Assembly (NCBI GenBank): GCA_963513935.1
Contig: OY740772.1
Span: 103,807,340-103,871,339 of the forward strand
Reading direction: 5' to 3'
Length of the DNA stretch: 64,000 bases
From: Aphrophora alni
Lineage: Eukaryota; Arthropoda; Insecta; Hemiptera; Aphrophoridae
The position numbers were made by a program, and so were the translations under genes. Below, in pieces: positions 48,880 through 61,700 of this stretch; positions within the stretch are counted from its first letter, which is position 1; each line of letters starts with the position of its first letter. Below the pieces are notes generated by a model that saw nothing but the letters and a program-made list of their open reading frames with translations, ran no database searches and had not been told where the DNA came from.

Positions 48880-51385
48880 TACAGGAAATGGAGATAGAAA
48901 AAGGACTCTCCTCTTTTACTTGTATGCGTTGAATCCTATGTTCCATATGGATCGATATTTACGCACATTCTACATCGCCAGTCACTCAACCGACCTTCTT
49001 ATGTAATGATAGTGGATGATAATACTGACGTATTTAACATCATATGGCTGCTAAGACAAACTATAAACTGATTTATTGTTTTCCTTTAATGTACGTTATT
49101 TATACGATAAGTAAACTGTATTGTAATTGACTGCAACAGAATGACATTCTGCTGTTGTTGTTAAGAATAATAAATAAATTATCCCTGTAATGCAGCCGTC
49201 TTGTAACTTATAAAATATCACAGATTGTGCTGCGCTCTAGAGATCTTAATGCAGCGCAACGACGTGCACTGAAAGGAAAGTTCATTTCAGACGGAATCCT
49301 TGCGAAAACTGTTTCTTCTACACTGCAGCATTATCTCTACGATATAAAGAAATTTTAAATTTTAATTATTTTCATACAGAGTTTACAAGTGGTGTAGAAG
49401 TTTTTATAGCATTTCTTCTGTGTATATTATTTGCACTTTAAAAGTGTATTGGAATAGAAAAGTTTAAATTTATGTAAATAACCATCTTTTTATTTGTGTT
49501 TACAACCTTGACCAATTTTAAAATTTATAATCAAAATATTTGTAATATTCAGACATTAAAATATCAAGCTCCTAAGATATTCCGTACTTATCTCTGTTCG
49601 ATAATTCTATTATATAATTTATCCTTCCTTGTAGTTAAGCTTCATAGGGTCTTTATGTCTTACCCAGAGAATTTGTACCTTATCCTTTACCCTAAAAAGA
49701 TCATTAAATACCATTTCTCATTTCTCGTTACTTATCCACATTTAAAGTCTTTCCACTTATTATTTTATATCGTACTCTACAAAAGTGAATACTGTATGTA
49801 TCCTTCACAGAAAGTGATTACATAACAGCTGTTTTCTCCACATATTCCGAAGAAGTAGTCATTTACCTCATAATTTATGCTTATTCATAGCACTTTATTA
49901 ACATATTTACCATATATCTATATTCCATATTTTATTGCGTTTTATAATGAGGCTAACATTACATGATTTCCTTAGTTAGACTTTATAGAACCTTTCTGTT
50001 GACCACCTCATCCAGAAACAATATAATTTTTTTAAATCTTTTCCAAAACCTAATTATTCTCTTGATGACCTCAACAGATCAGGAAAGTTCATTTGCACCA
50101 ACTTCTCCATTTTGGAAGTATCCTCGTCTAACCATCTCATGCTTTTCTCCGCTGAACCCTCCACAACAGTCAACAAAACGCACAGCGAATTCCTTGACTA
50201 TACCTAGATCAAAATCTAGTACACCCTTCCTTCTTTATAATCAAAAGCTGACTAATTAAAGAACAGAAACTTAAATACCTACCGTTTCTACCTAGCCCCG
50301 TTTACATCAGATCTATCCAAGAAAATGTTTGACTGCCAACAATCCACTCCCTGCACTACCTAAATGTAACTTCCTAGACCAGTTCTTAACGTGTACAAGT
50401 TCTATTTAGGTATACATATTATATTACTCGCTAGTCTGTTTTTCGTCGTTTTAAACTGTTTAGACGTGTTTCGGAACCGTAATTCTATCATCATAAAAAA
50501 TCAAATATCGCTCACTTGAGTTACCTAAGTAAACAATACCATTACAACATTAAAAACACTATCATTGTACACATTTAATCATTAGTATACGTCAAAACGT
50601 GTTGGTGTGAACCATCGTATCGCACTCGAGACACCCTTCTCATCTCAAGACAATTCTTAATCATTATCCTAAATGTTTGCCTCGAAACTGTGTAGATGGT
50701 CCATCTTATCCACCTTGTCAAAAGCTAATGTTCTGAAGTCTAGGTCACCTTGACCTTTTTAATTTGTACTAATTGTATCAGCTCATCATTAACATTAATG
50801 TCACATTAGACAATCTTGAAGCTTGCAGTTTATTTTAACTTTACTCTTCCAGGAGAAAGCACCTCCTCCAGACTTGCACACTGATGGTATGCCTCTGCTT
50901 ATTTATATAATATGTTATCATGTGCTTCGAAAAAACAGGTAACGGTTTAAATTGATGGCCATTTAGTCTACAGAAATAATATTTTAGTTGGAAGTGACAT
51001 AATTTATACACTATTAGTTTGATATCTTTATTTATTTATTATAAATTGTGATTTTATCACAAACGGAGAAAGAAAAACAAACTTTTTGACAAAATTATGC
51101 GTGAAATTTGTTTAAATATTTATATCCTAAACATAATATTAAAGTTTTAAATATTTTGAAGAGATTTCTCAGTTTAAAATTTCTAGTTCCCCACGCCTTT
51201 CATAATATCCTAAAAATGATACTAGTGTGAGTTAATTTATTTTCCAAACTGAATGACTCCAAACCAAGTGAATGTGAAGTAATAAAATCTCAATACCATT
51301 ACAAATAATATAAATAAAGGGAAGTTTAGTTTTGCTTCACAATACATGATTATTATTGATAAACAACAACAAGCTTATTTTTACT
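48880..51385. other. Unassigned stretch
   Basis: 49.50-49.83 kb has a 109-codon plus frame rich in Leu/Ile/Tyr, and 49.96-50.26 kb a 98-codon plus frame over pyrimidine-rich sequence; neither has domain-like motifs. Opposite the second, a 45-codon minus frame reads SMRWLDEDTSKMEKLVQMNF, also unassigned. No repeat partner was found. Confidence 0.3.
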
Positions 51386-51389
51386 TTCT

Positions 51390-52560
51390 CACAAATACGC
51401 AGTATAAAGAAAGTTATATGATAACGATTTTTGACGACATATCTGTTTTGCAGCATCGTTAGTTCAAAAATGGTTCTTGGAAATTTGTCTGTCGTGAGTC
51501 TTTCTGTCTGTAGTCTGTTTTATGTGTAGAGGTTACAGCTCAAACGCCTGGACCGATTTTAATAAAATTTGGTGTGTGACGAATTTTTAGTCGATTTTTT
51601 TTTCTTTTCACTTTTTTAATAACTGAAAATTTAGGGCTAGCTGCTATAAAAACACAAAGCTAAGATTTTCTAAATTGTTGAAGTATTGTCTTGAACTCAA
51701 AACTCAAGGTCTATTCAAAACCCAAGATAATATTAATAAGCGGTTAAACAGTTAGAACCTATAAATCACCTAATTTTGAAAAACTCGTCAGACAAACTGT
51801 AAACATCATTATATAAACTTATGAAGCATGTTCATAAGAAACAATAAATACTCGTAATAAAACATTTTTCGTTTTATTATAAAGCTTTGTCTATGATTAT
51901 CTCAGAAAGTAATGTTTTAATGGAAATATACACAGTTCCTTTAGAAGCAATGTTAAAATTGCACGGTGGAAATTTAATACTGTATCTAAAGTTAGAATTC
52001 ATTATTTTGGACGTGAATAATTTAATCTCTAGAGAGCAAACTTTTGTTAATAATAGTCGCAAAAACATTGCACAAACTTTCTCAGAGACCCATTTATTAC
52101 AATTGATATAATAACCAAACAAAATTATTCCTCATAAAAAGTCAGTTGTCAATGAAAAAGTGAAAATGTACCATGGGCGCTGTCTTTGAAAAAAAATCAT
52201 TTAATAGCTTAAAATTGTTTTCCTTGTGTCAAAAAGCGTCCTCAGCGATTGATTTAAATCGAGTTTTTAATGACGGCGGTTAAGGTTTGTTTTCCCCCAA
52301 CAATTATTTCTGAACTGAAGTACTTGCATCTAAAATTTTGCACTCGAGTTTGGATCATTAATATTCATTTTGCATTAAAATTTGAACAAAATCAGTGTAG
52401 CCAGTTTTGAGAAATTGTATACTTTATAGTGCTCCCATGCTCGTTATTTTGATAGTAAACCGATAACACAAAAACCGCCATTTTTGGAGAGATTTCAAAA
52501 ATACGTTTCGTTTAATTTAACCAAAATCGTTATTAATTTTTGTGTTTTTTTTTTCATGAC
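51390..52560 (+). repeat. Family P dispersed repeat, longest copy
   Basis: Starts near 'acaaatacgcagtataaaga', then 'ctgtctgtagtctgttttat', 'tcaaacgcctggaccgattt', and further on 'caattatttctgaactga' and 'aaaccgccatttttggagag'. The 51887-52111 part has open frames on both strands (74 and 81 codons) and matches 60700-60860. The match covers 'ggtggaaatttaatact' versus 'cgtggaaatttaatatt' and 'attcattattttggacgt' versus 'gttcattattttatacgt'. Conservation of both reading directions argues for repeat homology rather than coding. Confidence 0.5.
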
Positions 52561-53860
52561 AGCCACCCTAAAATTTTAAGTTATAAAAAATTAAAGAAAT
52601 AAATATGAAAGTCTTATATTATGATCATAAGGATATTATAAGAAATTACCAAAATATACTCACATACCAAAATTATATATCTTTCTCTGTTGTATATGTA
52701 AACAATTAAAAAGGAAAAAATAATCCACAAATTAGTTTATTATTACTATATTATGATTATTTACAAGGGCGAAAATAAAGACCGTTCAAAATACTGTTAA
52801 CAAAATCACAAGTTGTATAAACGTATTACCATTGCAGATGTAAGCAAAGACAATCTTAACTTTCAGTAAGTGTGTGTGCAATGACCCTAGTACAGAGACT
52901 TGAATCTACCCATCCAGGTTAATATCAATGTAAATTTAAACACATTGCTGGGGGTGGCAGATCTAAGTTCATTCCTAATACATTAACTCAAATCTATTCT
53001 GGGTTATTTCAAGAAATAAAACTGATCGGGGTTTTAGAGAAATATTTTTACATTTACAAGCTTAAAATGTGTGAACGAATTACATTTATGTCTAAGAAGA
53101 AGTCCCAAATAATGTAAGGCTCAATGTATGAGTTGAACAGTTGTAGTTTTGTGGGTTAACGTTCAGAATGCGCTATTGTCGGACAAGCGTGAGCAATGTA
53201 ATACGCTGTGTTATTCATGAAGTTACCATAAGTGGGATATGCTGTTAGATATCAACATTACAGAGCTTCATACCGTTCCATGAAGATGAGCAATTTAGTA
53301 GTATGTCAATAAATGTTGAACGTCCATGCGTCAGTTTAATGACAGTACTGGGATTGACTTGTATTGGTCATTTAGAAGTGATAAAATCGATTAAAAAAAA
53401 AAAAAAACTTACGATGAGGGGGTGTTATGCAGAGTGTAGTAAGAACAGGTAGTTGATTAAGGTCAACAAAGGTTAAATGAAGTACAACAGGATTAAATAA
53501 ATAAAAAAAAAAAAAACTAAAATGTGGAAATACAAATCTACAAAAAGATTTATTTTTATTTCCCAAATTCAAAAAAAGAGGTGCAACAAATTCTTTGGGC
53601 ATACATCCTTCGTGGTGATAGATTAAAAAAAAATCGAAAACTGAAAAAAAGTATTCAAATTACATTTTGAAGTAAATTTATTCAATTATATGGTTTTCAT
53701 AAAATATTGAAAACAAGTAGATTGTATTACTTAGCAAGCCCGATTATATAAAGTATACAAACAGATCTTCTAAATGTAATAACTAAAAGTTGTTTTTTTA
53801 GGCTTTATAGGAAATGTTAAATCGTATTATATGTAAAAGCTGTCACCTATTAAGGTAAGT
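52560..53860. other. Unassigned stretch with A-runs
   Basis: Poly(A) runs of 13-14 bases near 53393 and 53504 flank about 100 bp; these could be retroposon tails, but no body is recognised. Nothing else noted. Confidence 0.3.
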
Positions 53861-54100
53861 TTGTTTAAAACAGTTGTTACAAAGATTTTCTGAATTTCTT
53901 AATTTTGTGTAACACTACTTCCTGACGTCATCTAGAACAGAACATCATATCGTCTCGATAGAGCATAGTAGATATGTTTAACAGTCTCTAATCGCTTGTG
54001 TCAGTGTCTCAGTTCTGGTGGGTTTTAAAGCTGTATTATACGTGAATGATGCTGTAATCTCCAAGCATGTGTCCGTGACTCGTCACTGCCGCGTCTTAAA
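53860..54100 (+). repeat. Dispersed repeat, partner of 39.1 kb
   Basis: Second copy of the 39105-39350 family. Here the segment between 'ctgacgtca' and 'cgcttgtgtcagtgtctcag' is longer by a few tens of bases. Confidence 0.55.
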
Positions 54101-54239
54101 ATTTATACAAATATCACATTTTCTTAGGAGTTGAAGGATATTTGCTTATGACGATCACGAGGAAAGTAATTTTTTATTTTGCTGTTTCTTAAAATTGAAA
54201 TTACAATGTTTTGACGATAACTTCTCTATTTGTCATCGT

Positions 54240-54470
54240 AGACAGGTTAAGTTGGTACCATTACACATTGAATTGAAATCTGCAAATTTGTATCGAGTTA
54301 TGAGTAGAATTAACACGTGAGACATCGAATTTTGGTGAATTTTTATATAAATTTCATGATTTTATCTTTATTTTTGTGGACGTTATCTTGTTTACGTATA
54401 GATAACGACAACGATGGACGGACAGTTTCTGTTTCATGTCGACTTTAAAAGTATAATAGAGGACGGTAAG
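54240..54470 (-). repeat. Family C dispersed repeat, reversed and diverged
   Basis: Includes 'tttttgtggacgttatc' and 'cgacaacgatggacggacag', the reversed core of the family. The 'cagtatac' end is not recognisable. Confidence 0.5.
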
Positions 54471-54479
54471 AAGTAAGAG

Positions 54480-56375
54480 AAGAAATGATACATATGTATG
54501 TGGACTACAATAAGTTATCGGTCAAAAATAATTGCTTACTAATAGACTCGGAACAACTCAAATGCTAATAAAATTAGTTATCTTTTGTTCAAATTATCTC
54601 CTATTTAAAAAAAATGGGCACATTAAGAAGATGTTAGTTAATTTTATGAATGTTGTAGTTATATATATCAAGAATTTTGTATAACGATAACTCAGTTATC
54701 TTATAATCTATATATTAAAAATAATTTGTACTTTATTGTTTACTGTATTTGCTGTCACTGATTTATTATATTATTTTCAAAGCATAAACAATTAATGGTA
54801 CTAAACTAAAGAGCTTGAATTTCAATTAAAGGTTTCAGTATTTTATAAATACATTTAAAAATTATTAATTTTGGCCATTACAAATACAAGTAATTGTTTG
54901 AAAATAACAACTGATTGAATACTCAGAAAACAGCTGTTTTATTTTTTCATATTTACTGGGTAGGTTTGTAAGTCCCTTCCCCTATACCTTATTATATGGT
55001 TTAAGTTAGGAAATGTTACTCCGTATATTCATATTGGACCTAAATATCTTGGTTTTGATGTGTTCACTGACTGTCGAACTACAATTGGGTGTCGCCCACA
55101 GAAATTCAGAAGAAAATCTTGTAATAGAGCATAGGTCAATATGAACAGCAAATTAAAGGTATTTGTTAGTGGAGCACAGTGCCGTAAGAGGTTCATCCTA
55201 TCGAAAATGATGGGGTTTTACAGTTTACGAAAGAGTACCGTACTAGAACCGCTTTTTAACGCTGTACTTTTTAAAAGTTTATTCCCGAATTTTTTCCTAC
55301 AATCTTTTTGTTGGACACTTGAAAGAACTATCGTTTGTAGTGTTAAAAAGAATTTAGGGGATCACCGTAAATCCAAGATGAAGGAGTCAACTAAAATATT
55401 TTAATAAGGAGAGGGTCATGTGATACGTCGTTTAATTCCGCATTTTGCGCTAAAAAAAGATGGCGCAATTGGAATTAAAGATGATGAGTTGTTATTTTAT
55501 TATTTATTAATTTTTTTACAACTTTTTTAAACTTAAACCATGTAAAAAAAGGTAGAGGAGAAGTAACTTAAAACTCACCCAGAATATATATATATATATA
55601 AAACACATCAAATAAGGTTAATATATATATAAGGGTTTTGAGTTATTAAGCTTAGAAAACTTAGTATAGCCGCCATTTTGAAACAGGAAGTGATAATTAT
55701 TTAAAACGTTTTTTAATTATTGGTCTTTGTTATACTAACATGTATGTAAAGTTTTAGGTTTATACCTTTATAAAATGAAGATAAAAATGTTTTAGTAAAA
55801 AACACAAACAGACAGACAGACGGAAAACTAAGCGAGATAAGACTATACCTTATTAGAAATTTCTTGTATATTTTGACTTGAAAAATCACCTGGTGAAGTT
55901 TGATCCCGTAATTACTGGACACCCTGTATAATTTTTGCCCTCCCTTAGTTCAAAATACCCAATACCTTGTTTTCTTAAAATATTTCAAACCCTCAAGAAA
56001 AAGCGTACGCATGACTTGCTCAAACAGATTTGATAAGTAATGGAAGAAGTTATAATTTATTGCTTTAATATTCTGCTTTATCGGAGCTAATCTGACGTCC
56101 AATATTTATTATAGATATTGGACTGCTGATAGAACGCACATGTTGTTTTATGGATTGGATATTGGCTTCCTTTACAAATTGAAATATACGAACTTTCATT
56201 TTGGATAATTGTCAGATATTTTGCTTGAATCTGACGGAGAAAAAATCGTCGAAAGGTTGGTATATTAAATATCTTACAATCGGAAAATAGAATATAAAGG
56301 ATGTTTTAAGTGGATCAATAGTGATATCTCTCCAAATTTTAAAGATACAACATACTGAGTTTTTTTGTTTTTTTT
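54480..56375. other. Unassigned stretch with possible TIR end
   Basis: An 87-codon plus frame (55141-55404, MNSKLKVFVSGAQCRKRFIL...) has no confirmed family. At 55910-55930 'actggacaccctgtataatt' resembles the end of a mariner-type TIR element, but the opposite end was not found. Short (TA) runs lie at 55586-55599 and 55621-55630. Confidence 0.3.
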
Positions 56376-56379
56376 TTTA

Positions 56380-56615
56380 AACAAAAAACCTTTCGATTAT
56401 CATAGTCTTAAAAAATGAAGAAAATATAATAAATTTGCTATTTAAAACTCTAATAGCGTCAGGGTTGGGAGAGAAAGAAAAAAGTTCACCAAGAGAGAAA
56501 GATGAAAGAGAGAAATCTAACACAAGAATACGTGAAAAAAGATGTAGATCCAGATGGATTCATCGAGATTGCCACTCTGATACTCACTGTTAGTGAGACC
56601 CGGAGGGATTTTAAT
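56380..56615 (+). repeat. Family D dispersed repeat, full length
   Basis: Starts 'aacctttcgattatcatagt', includes 'aatagcgtcagggttgggag', 'gtagatccagatggattc' and the clearest terminal palindrome, 'actcactgttagtgag'. Confidence 0.7.
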
Positions 56616-57324
56616 TGGACCCTCTAATTTCTTTTTTTTTGTTAGAAATAAAACTACGGTAACAATTTATAATGAAAGTTCATTTCCAACTAAAAATATT
56701 GAATCAACAAATTTTTAAACTGTATCTATTGATAAACTTTTTTTAATGAAAGTTGTTTAGATAAATAAAAATTTTCAAATGTTTCGAACGGTTCCTTTCG
56801 GGTTGTTTTTATCTTTTAATCGGATTTATATTTCGCGGGCAAAATATTCTTTAACGTGTCTATTAAAAAGATTTATAAGAAAACAGTTTTAATATGTTGT
56901 TTATTTAAAATATATGAACTTGAAAACAGTAATTGTGAGAAAATATCTTTAATACAGATATTTTGTTTGATAAGTTTATTTTATTGTAGATTATGGGATA
57001 ACTGAGATATGTCTAAAAAAAAATAACTGACTTGTAACTTTTCGAACGCTCCTAAAGTTTGGGATCGTTTGTTCTAAAAAATCAAAAATCTTATATGATC
57101 TTTATTTTAAACAAAAATGTACACATTAGCAAGCCTGGGGAATGTATGGCGTTGTAGTCAAATATAAAGATTTTTTTAATATTTACATCTTAGTTACATT
57201 TTAATCTAGTTTAGAAATAAATATATTTCTCTATTTCCTAATAAAATATCAAAATTTCAAAAAATTAGAGATATTCGGAGTTAAATATTTTAAATAAACG
57301 ACATTTCGAAATTGTTTCGTATAT

Positions 57325-57530
57325 AAACTAAACTTATAGTGAGTACGGGTATGCCAATCCTGAGATATTCTAGCTGAATCTACACATTTCTTGATGTAAT
57401 CTTGAGTTAAATCACTCTCTTTCACCTTTATCATCACTTTCATCTAACCAAAACATATTCTCTTGCTACACCGATTCAATTATGGATTTGAGGGTTAGAG
57501 GTTTCTTCTTCTTTTTTAAGATGACATAAG
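57325..57530 (-). repeat. Family D dispersed repeat, reversed
   Basis: Starts 'acttatagtgagtacggg', includes 'agctgaatctacacatttct' and 'gagttaaatcactctctttc', and ends in 'ttttttaagatgacataag'. Convergent with the 56.4 kb copy, 700 bp apart, so the two could pair as an inverted repeat. Confidence 0.65.
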
Positions 57531-57534
57531 ATAT

Positions 57535-58450
57535 ATATAAGTTTTTATAGAAAGTACACAAACGGCTGGACTGACGCCAAACGAAGAATTTCCGGACAGT
57601 TGTTTTGTGATCATTTTACTTATTCAGACCTCCTGTTAAGTCCGCATTACATGGAACTTAAGTATGATAAGTTGCCTACCTTGGCGTATTAGGCGCTCCA
57701 TCGCCTTTTGATAAAGGAAGCTGTACCGCAAACATCGGGATCGAAGTTATAAGCTCATATAGATTGCGCAAGGCACATTGTGCATTCATCGATCAACGAA
57801 GAAGTGCACAAAATGACTAGCAAGGATATTGTTATTATGTGTCACACTCCTTAATCGTCCTGTCTGTACAGTAGTAGAATAGGTTACACATAAGAAAATA
57901 TCTATCCGCCATTTTAAATTGAATGTACCCTTTTAAAAATTTAAACCATACTTTAATAAATTATTACCATAATTTGTTCGTCTGCAATGTTCTGTTTCTA
58001 CAAATGATTACTAGTTTCAACAGAGTTCCAACTTTAGACTCAAGAAGGAACGTTCTTAAATAGTGAGATCCACCAACTTTTACGTTCAATTTATAAGGTT
58101 TTTTTTTTTTTTTTACTGTGTTTGTGATGTGTTCACTTTTTATAAACTTGTTAACATGTGTCCGTTTTTGAAATAAATCTTTAAGAATTGAATGGAAATT
58201 AATTTTAATTGGATATTTGTTCTTTAAAAAGCTTTAGTGAAGGTCTGATGATGACAGTACTCTGTCCAAACTAATAATCATTTGTAAAAACAGAAAGTTG
58301 CAAACGGACTAATTAAGTTAATTTATCTAACACAATCTTGGTAGCCAATATGCACTAATTATTATTTTTATGAAAAATTATTATGACACCATTTTACATC
58401 TTTAACGATTGCTGAGATAATATTGATAACATTTACCTAACCCCGTGGTG
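57535..58450. other. Unassigned stretch
   Basis: 57.60-57.85 kb is somewhat less A+T-rich, with no long frame; possible old element. The rest is A+T-rich with a T16 run near 58100. Confidence 0.3.
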
Positions 58451-58454
58451 GTAA

Positions 58455-58740
58455 AGTCATAGGTCTTTTGTCTTTAAAACAACCTATCTACATTCCCTTC
58501 TTAGGCATCTCTTTGTCTCCAACCCCTCACACACCAACCCTCTTTAACACCTGCCACCTCTTCCTTGTCACACTCTGCTTCCTGTCTCCTGATAAGACCT
58601 ACCTCCCCATCCATTCTTCTAATGTATCTTAGAAATCTGAGTATTCCAATTTTGATCTTTACCATCACACTTTACCATCTTTTATCTGTCCAGATATCTT
58701 TCTATTTCACGTTTCCATATACTAATTCGATATTCTTCCC
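58455..58740 (-). pseudogene. RTE-like pol C-terminal remnant
   Basis: The minus strand reads VKIKIGILRFLRYIRRMDGE near 58665-58605, matching 'I..GRLRWLGHV.RMD'. About 30 codons later EGWCVRGWRQRDA matches the 'LGV.GWRQ.A.DR' tail. The stretch between is purine-rich but has lost the 'GRP..RW' motif. The plus-strand 64-codon frame here is its antisense shadow. Shorter and more decayed than the remnant at 7.9-8.3 kb. Confidence 0.5.
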
Positions 58741-58749
58741 CTCAGTAGC

Positions 58750-58845
58750 TCACTTATAGTGAGTACAGGCGTGACAAGCTTTAGATGTATCCACACATTT
58801 CTTCATGTAGTCTATGGTTAGATCCCTCTCTTTCATGTTCTGTTA
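58750..58845 (-). repeat. Family D dispersed repeat, reversed 3' fragment
   Basis: Only the terminal third: 'cacttatagtgagtacaggc', 'tgtatccacacatttcttca', 'ggttagatccctctctttca'. It adjoins the RTE-like remnant. Confidence 0.6.
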
Positions 58846-59082
58846 ATATAACTAATGTAGTTTTCAACATTCGTTGATGATCTAAAAATTGTATTGGTCT
58901 GTTTATACTAGAGGGGTTGTGGCTAATGGATTTTACAATCAAATTAAAATTTTTGTAGTCTGTCGTAATTGTTTAGTCTACAAACAGTAACAGTAAGTGA
59001 TTCACGGTTCAATCATATATTTATGTACGTACAGAGGGTATAAAAGTTACAGGACATCTTAAAAAGGTTTGAACACGAAAAA

Positions 59083-59103
59083 AACACACACACACACACA
59101 CAC
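59083..59103. repeat. (AC)n microsatellite
   Basis: A short 'acacac' run of about 21 bp followed by A9. Confidence 0.9.
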
Positions 59104-59289
59104 AAAAAAAAAACAGAAGACAAAATCCATTACTCAAATTTGTAAAACTGTCACAATCGCCATTATTATTATAAATCACATTATTAAAATACAATAGATG
59201 GTTGTCATCATCAGTGATAGATTTACTTCCAAATAATGAGTAATGACGTTTAAAATTTAAGCTCATGACGGATTAGTTTTTTGTGGATT

Positions 59290-59470
59290 ACACATTGATT
59301 CTCTTTTTGATCCCAAACATCAAACATAGTTAATAATACATAGACTTAGATTCCGTTCTCCTGACAGTTATTGTTGCCAATATGACAGCTGAGTGACGTA
59401 ACTATTATAACCATCACACGCAACAGATGTATATCGTATTGTTTTCTTGAAATGTATCACAAGAAATGAC
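59290..59470 (-). repeat. Family K dispersed repeat, reversed
   Basis: The reverse complement shows 'acgtcactcagctgtcatat', 'caacaataactgtcagga' and 'gtttgatgtttgggatc'. It matches the longer 47.6 kb version at its end. Confidence 0.65.
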
Positions 59471-59989
59471 CAATGAAAACAACACTAGATAACCAAAATT
59501 TTGACAAGATTATCTACCTAATAAAGTCTGAACAATTGTGTTAAATGTTGTCTTTTACTAAAGTTACAACTTTAATCAAATGACAGCTTTAAAATGTCTT
59601 TCTGTAACATGTGTATTTCAATTACTTAGATTTATTACTTTTTTTAAATTGTGAAGCAGATGTTAAACCTACAAGTATTTATGATTTCATTTAAATGTTT
59701 TTAGAATTGAGTACAACATTTTGATCGGTTTTTTCTCTAGGAGTTTCGGCATGCATTGCTGGACCATAAGAGGTTTTGAGTTCTCCCTGAGGTATATTTA
59801 TTTCTCTGAGGTATATCACACCATTTGTACTATTCTCGCCCTATTTGATAATGGTCGTCACTGGCTATACATCTTTCAGTAATACGTCTCGTCTTGCTGA
59901 CTACTGTGGATAACAATGCGCTTTCTTTACTGTTCAGATTTTTCACAGTTCATCTTCTTTAGACTAGGTAAATTTCACGCATACCACTC

Positions 59990-60275
59990 TACAAAATTTC
60001 ACGTTTCGTTGGTCTTTAGCGTAGTGGAGATAATGGCGTTGAGCTTAGATCTGTTTCGAGTCTCTCATCAAGGGTGTCCTAGTGAGGTTTCCATCTATCG
60101 AAATAGAAGAGCATCCTCCTCTGCTCCACAATTAATGCATCTAGCATCATTCAGTTATATGGATCTGTAGATATACTGTCAAGGATCCATATCCAGTAAG
60201 AGCTTGTGTCGTTTGTGTATCCACCTTTCCAAATTGGTATTAGCTTGTGCGTCCATTTTATAGATTGATAGTTTA
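59990..60275 (-). pseudogene. R1-like pol C-terminal remnant
   Basis: The minus strand gives LERWIHKRHKLLLDMDP near 60230-60180, then LNDARCINCGAEEDALLFR near 60150-60095, and in an adjacent frame RWKPH followed by DTLDERLETDLSSTPLSPLR. This is the end of R1-clade ORF2: a 'W..R.H......LL.G.G' segment, the C-x2-C 'C..CG.EED..H.LF.C' zinc-knuckle-like segment, and 'RW...R..L...L...L.P'. The His of the knuckle and one frame are lost. No 3' tail was identified. Confidence 0.65.
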
Positions 60276-60699
60276 AACACCTATTTTATTACTTTTTAAA
60301 GATGTTAACTCTTCCTTTATTGTAATCGGTGCTTCATAATGTACTATAAATTTTAGCAATGTTATGCTTGCTGGATTGGAGTCCCTTCATCCAGGTATGA
60401 ACGTCCCCCTTCCCGGCACTAATAAATAGTGCTACTAGTCAACACTAATACTGGGCTCTCTGATATTGTGCTGAACGCAGGCACTACTTTGAAGGCGTCT
60501 AGGTGTGTAGTATTAAGGAGGAAAAATCACTAAAATTAAACCGTTTCTTTTTTTAAACGATTGAAATTAATTTAGTTTTAAACACGAAAATGAGATAAAC
60601 ATAAGACCTAATTATAAATCACATTCAATCACAAAGGATTTGCAAACAAATAAAAAAAATACAAAAAACTGTATTATTAATAAATTGAATATATATACA

Positions 60700-60860
60700 A
60701 AAGTGTAAAATGTTTAACAAAACTATACGCAGTTCTCTTAGAAACAATAATGAATTTACGTCGTGGAAATTTAATATTAGATCTGAACTTAAAGTTCATT
60801 ATTTTATACGTAGATAATTAATTCTCAGAACAAATTTTTGTTAGAAATGAGTTTGTTCTT
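60700..60860 (+). repeat. Family P fragment, partner of 51.9-52.1 kb
   Basis: Matches the part of the 51.4-52.6 kb copy containing 'acgcagttct.ttagaa.caat', 'tggaaatttaata' and 'aaagtt.attcattatttt'. No open frame is retained, which supports the non-coding reading of both copies. Confidence 0.5.
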
Positions 60861-60974
60861 TTTTACCAATAATAATCTATTGTAAAGGGAAATAAAACCA
60901 TCGCCGTTACGTTTTCTTAGTATACTGAAATTCTGTGACTTCACTTTGTATCTTTTGAATAATAAGTAATAATA

Positions 60975-61200
60975 TAAAGCTTATCGCCAGTTTTTACTGG
61001 AATTGACGTTTTGTAGCCTCTGGAAAACGAAAACTAATCAACCGTCGTCGTTGTCGTTTATACGTGATAACGAAATTAACAAATTTGATATGAATGATTA
61101 TAGTTTCATCATATTGAACCCTATCGAATTAAAAATACAAATGAAAGTCCAATTTATAGGTTACAAGCAACTAGTTAAGAGTAACCTAAGTTCTGGCAGT
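60975..61200 (+). repeat. Family C dispersed repeat, diverged
   Basis: Contains 'ttttgtagcctctggaaaac', 'caaccgtcgtcgttgtcg' and 'tatacgtgataacg'. The start is unclear; the copy is missing the 'ctgtccgtccg' block. Confidence 0.5.
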
Positions 61201-61317
61201 TGATTGAATAACAACTTAAGTAGTAGGACTTTGCACTCCCATGGGATAAAGTAGCGTTTGGTGCCTTACGTATTGCTTCCCTACTTTACTTTATGATATA
61301 CATCATTTACAGAAGCT

Positions 61318-61560
61318 TTATGCCATTTTTACTGTCTCACATACACTTAGTATATAAAACGTCATGTGATGGGTAAGCAAATTGATGTCAAGTGTCTCCA
61401 TATCTACTTCCGTCTCTAAGGAACTTTCCTTTTGCTGCACGTCATTGCGCAACTTTAGCGAGACCGAGACGGAACTGTCTCTAATCTGTGACAGTCTATA
61501 GGACTGCAGCAATACACACCGACTATGGATAGAAAGTAATAATAAATTTATATCATCATA
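61318..61560. other. Family P-like edge and short minus frame
   Basis: 'tgtctcacatacacttagta' at 61335 resembles the family P edge. The minus frame at 61318-61512 (64 codons) spans it and is likely fortuitous. Confidence 0.35.
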
Positions 61561-61700
61561 GGCTCACCTATAGTGAGTACTGGAGGATCTTAGCTGGATC
61601 TACACTTTCCTGCAGTCTTGGATGAGATACCTCAGCTTTCCCATCAAGTCTGCCTTGATTATCTCTCGTTTTCCTAAGCTGAAGCCCAACTAAATTCACG
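61558..61700 (-). repeat. Family D dispersed repeat, reversed
   Basis: Starts 'aggctcacctatagtgagta', then 'agctggatctacactttcc' and 'cttggatgagatacctc'. The 5' half of the family is missing. Confidence 0.65.

Noticed and set aside
49963..50259. 98-codon secreted-like protein
   Set aside because: The sequence is pyrimidine-rich with low-complexity Ser/Pro/Thr; no signal peptide context, homology or conserved neighbour supports it.
55141..55404. hAT/ZMYM-like protein start (…VSGAQCRKR…)
   Set aside because: A single short resemblance to the 'SGA.KRK' motif; the rest of the 87 codons shows no domain, so a family call is not justified.
58565..58759. Plus-strand Ser/Leu/Pro-rich small protein
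   Set aside because: Antisense shadow of the RTE-like C-terminal remnant.
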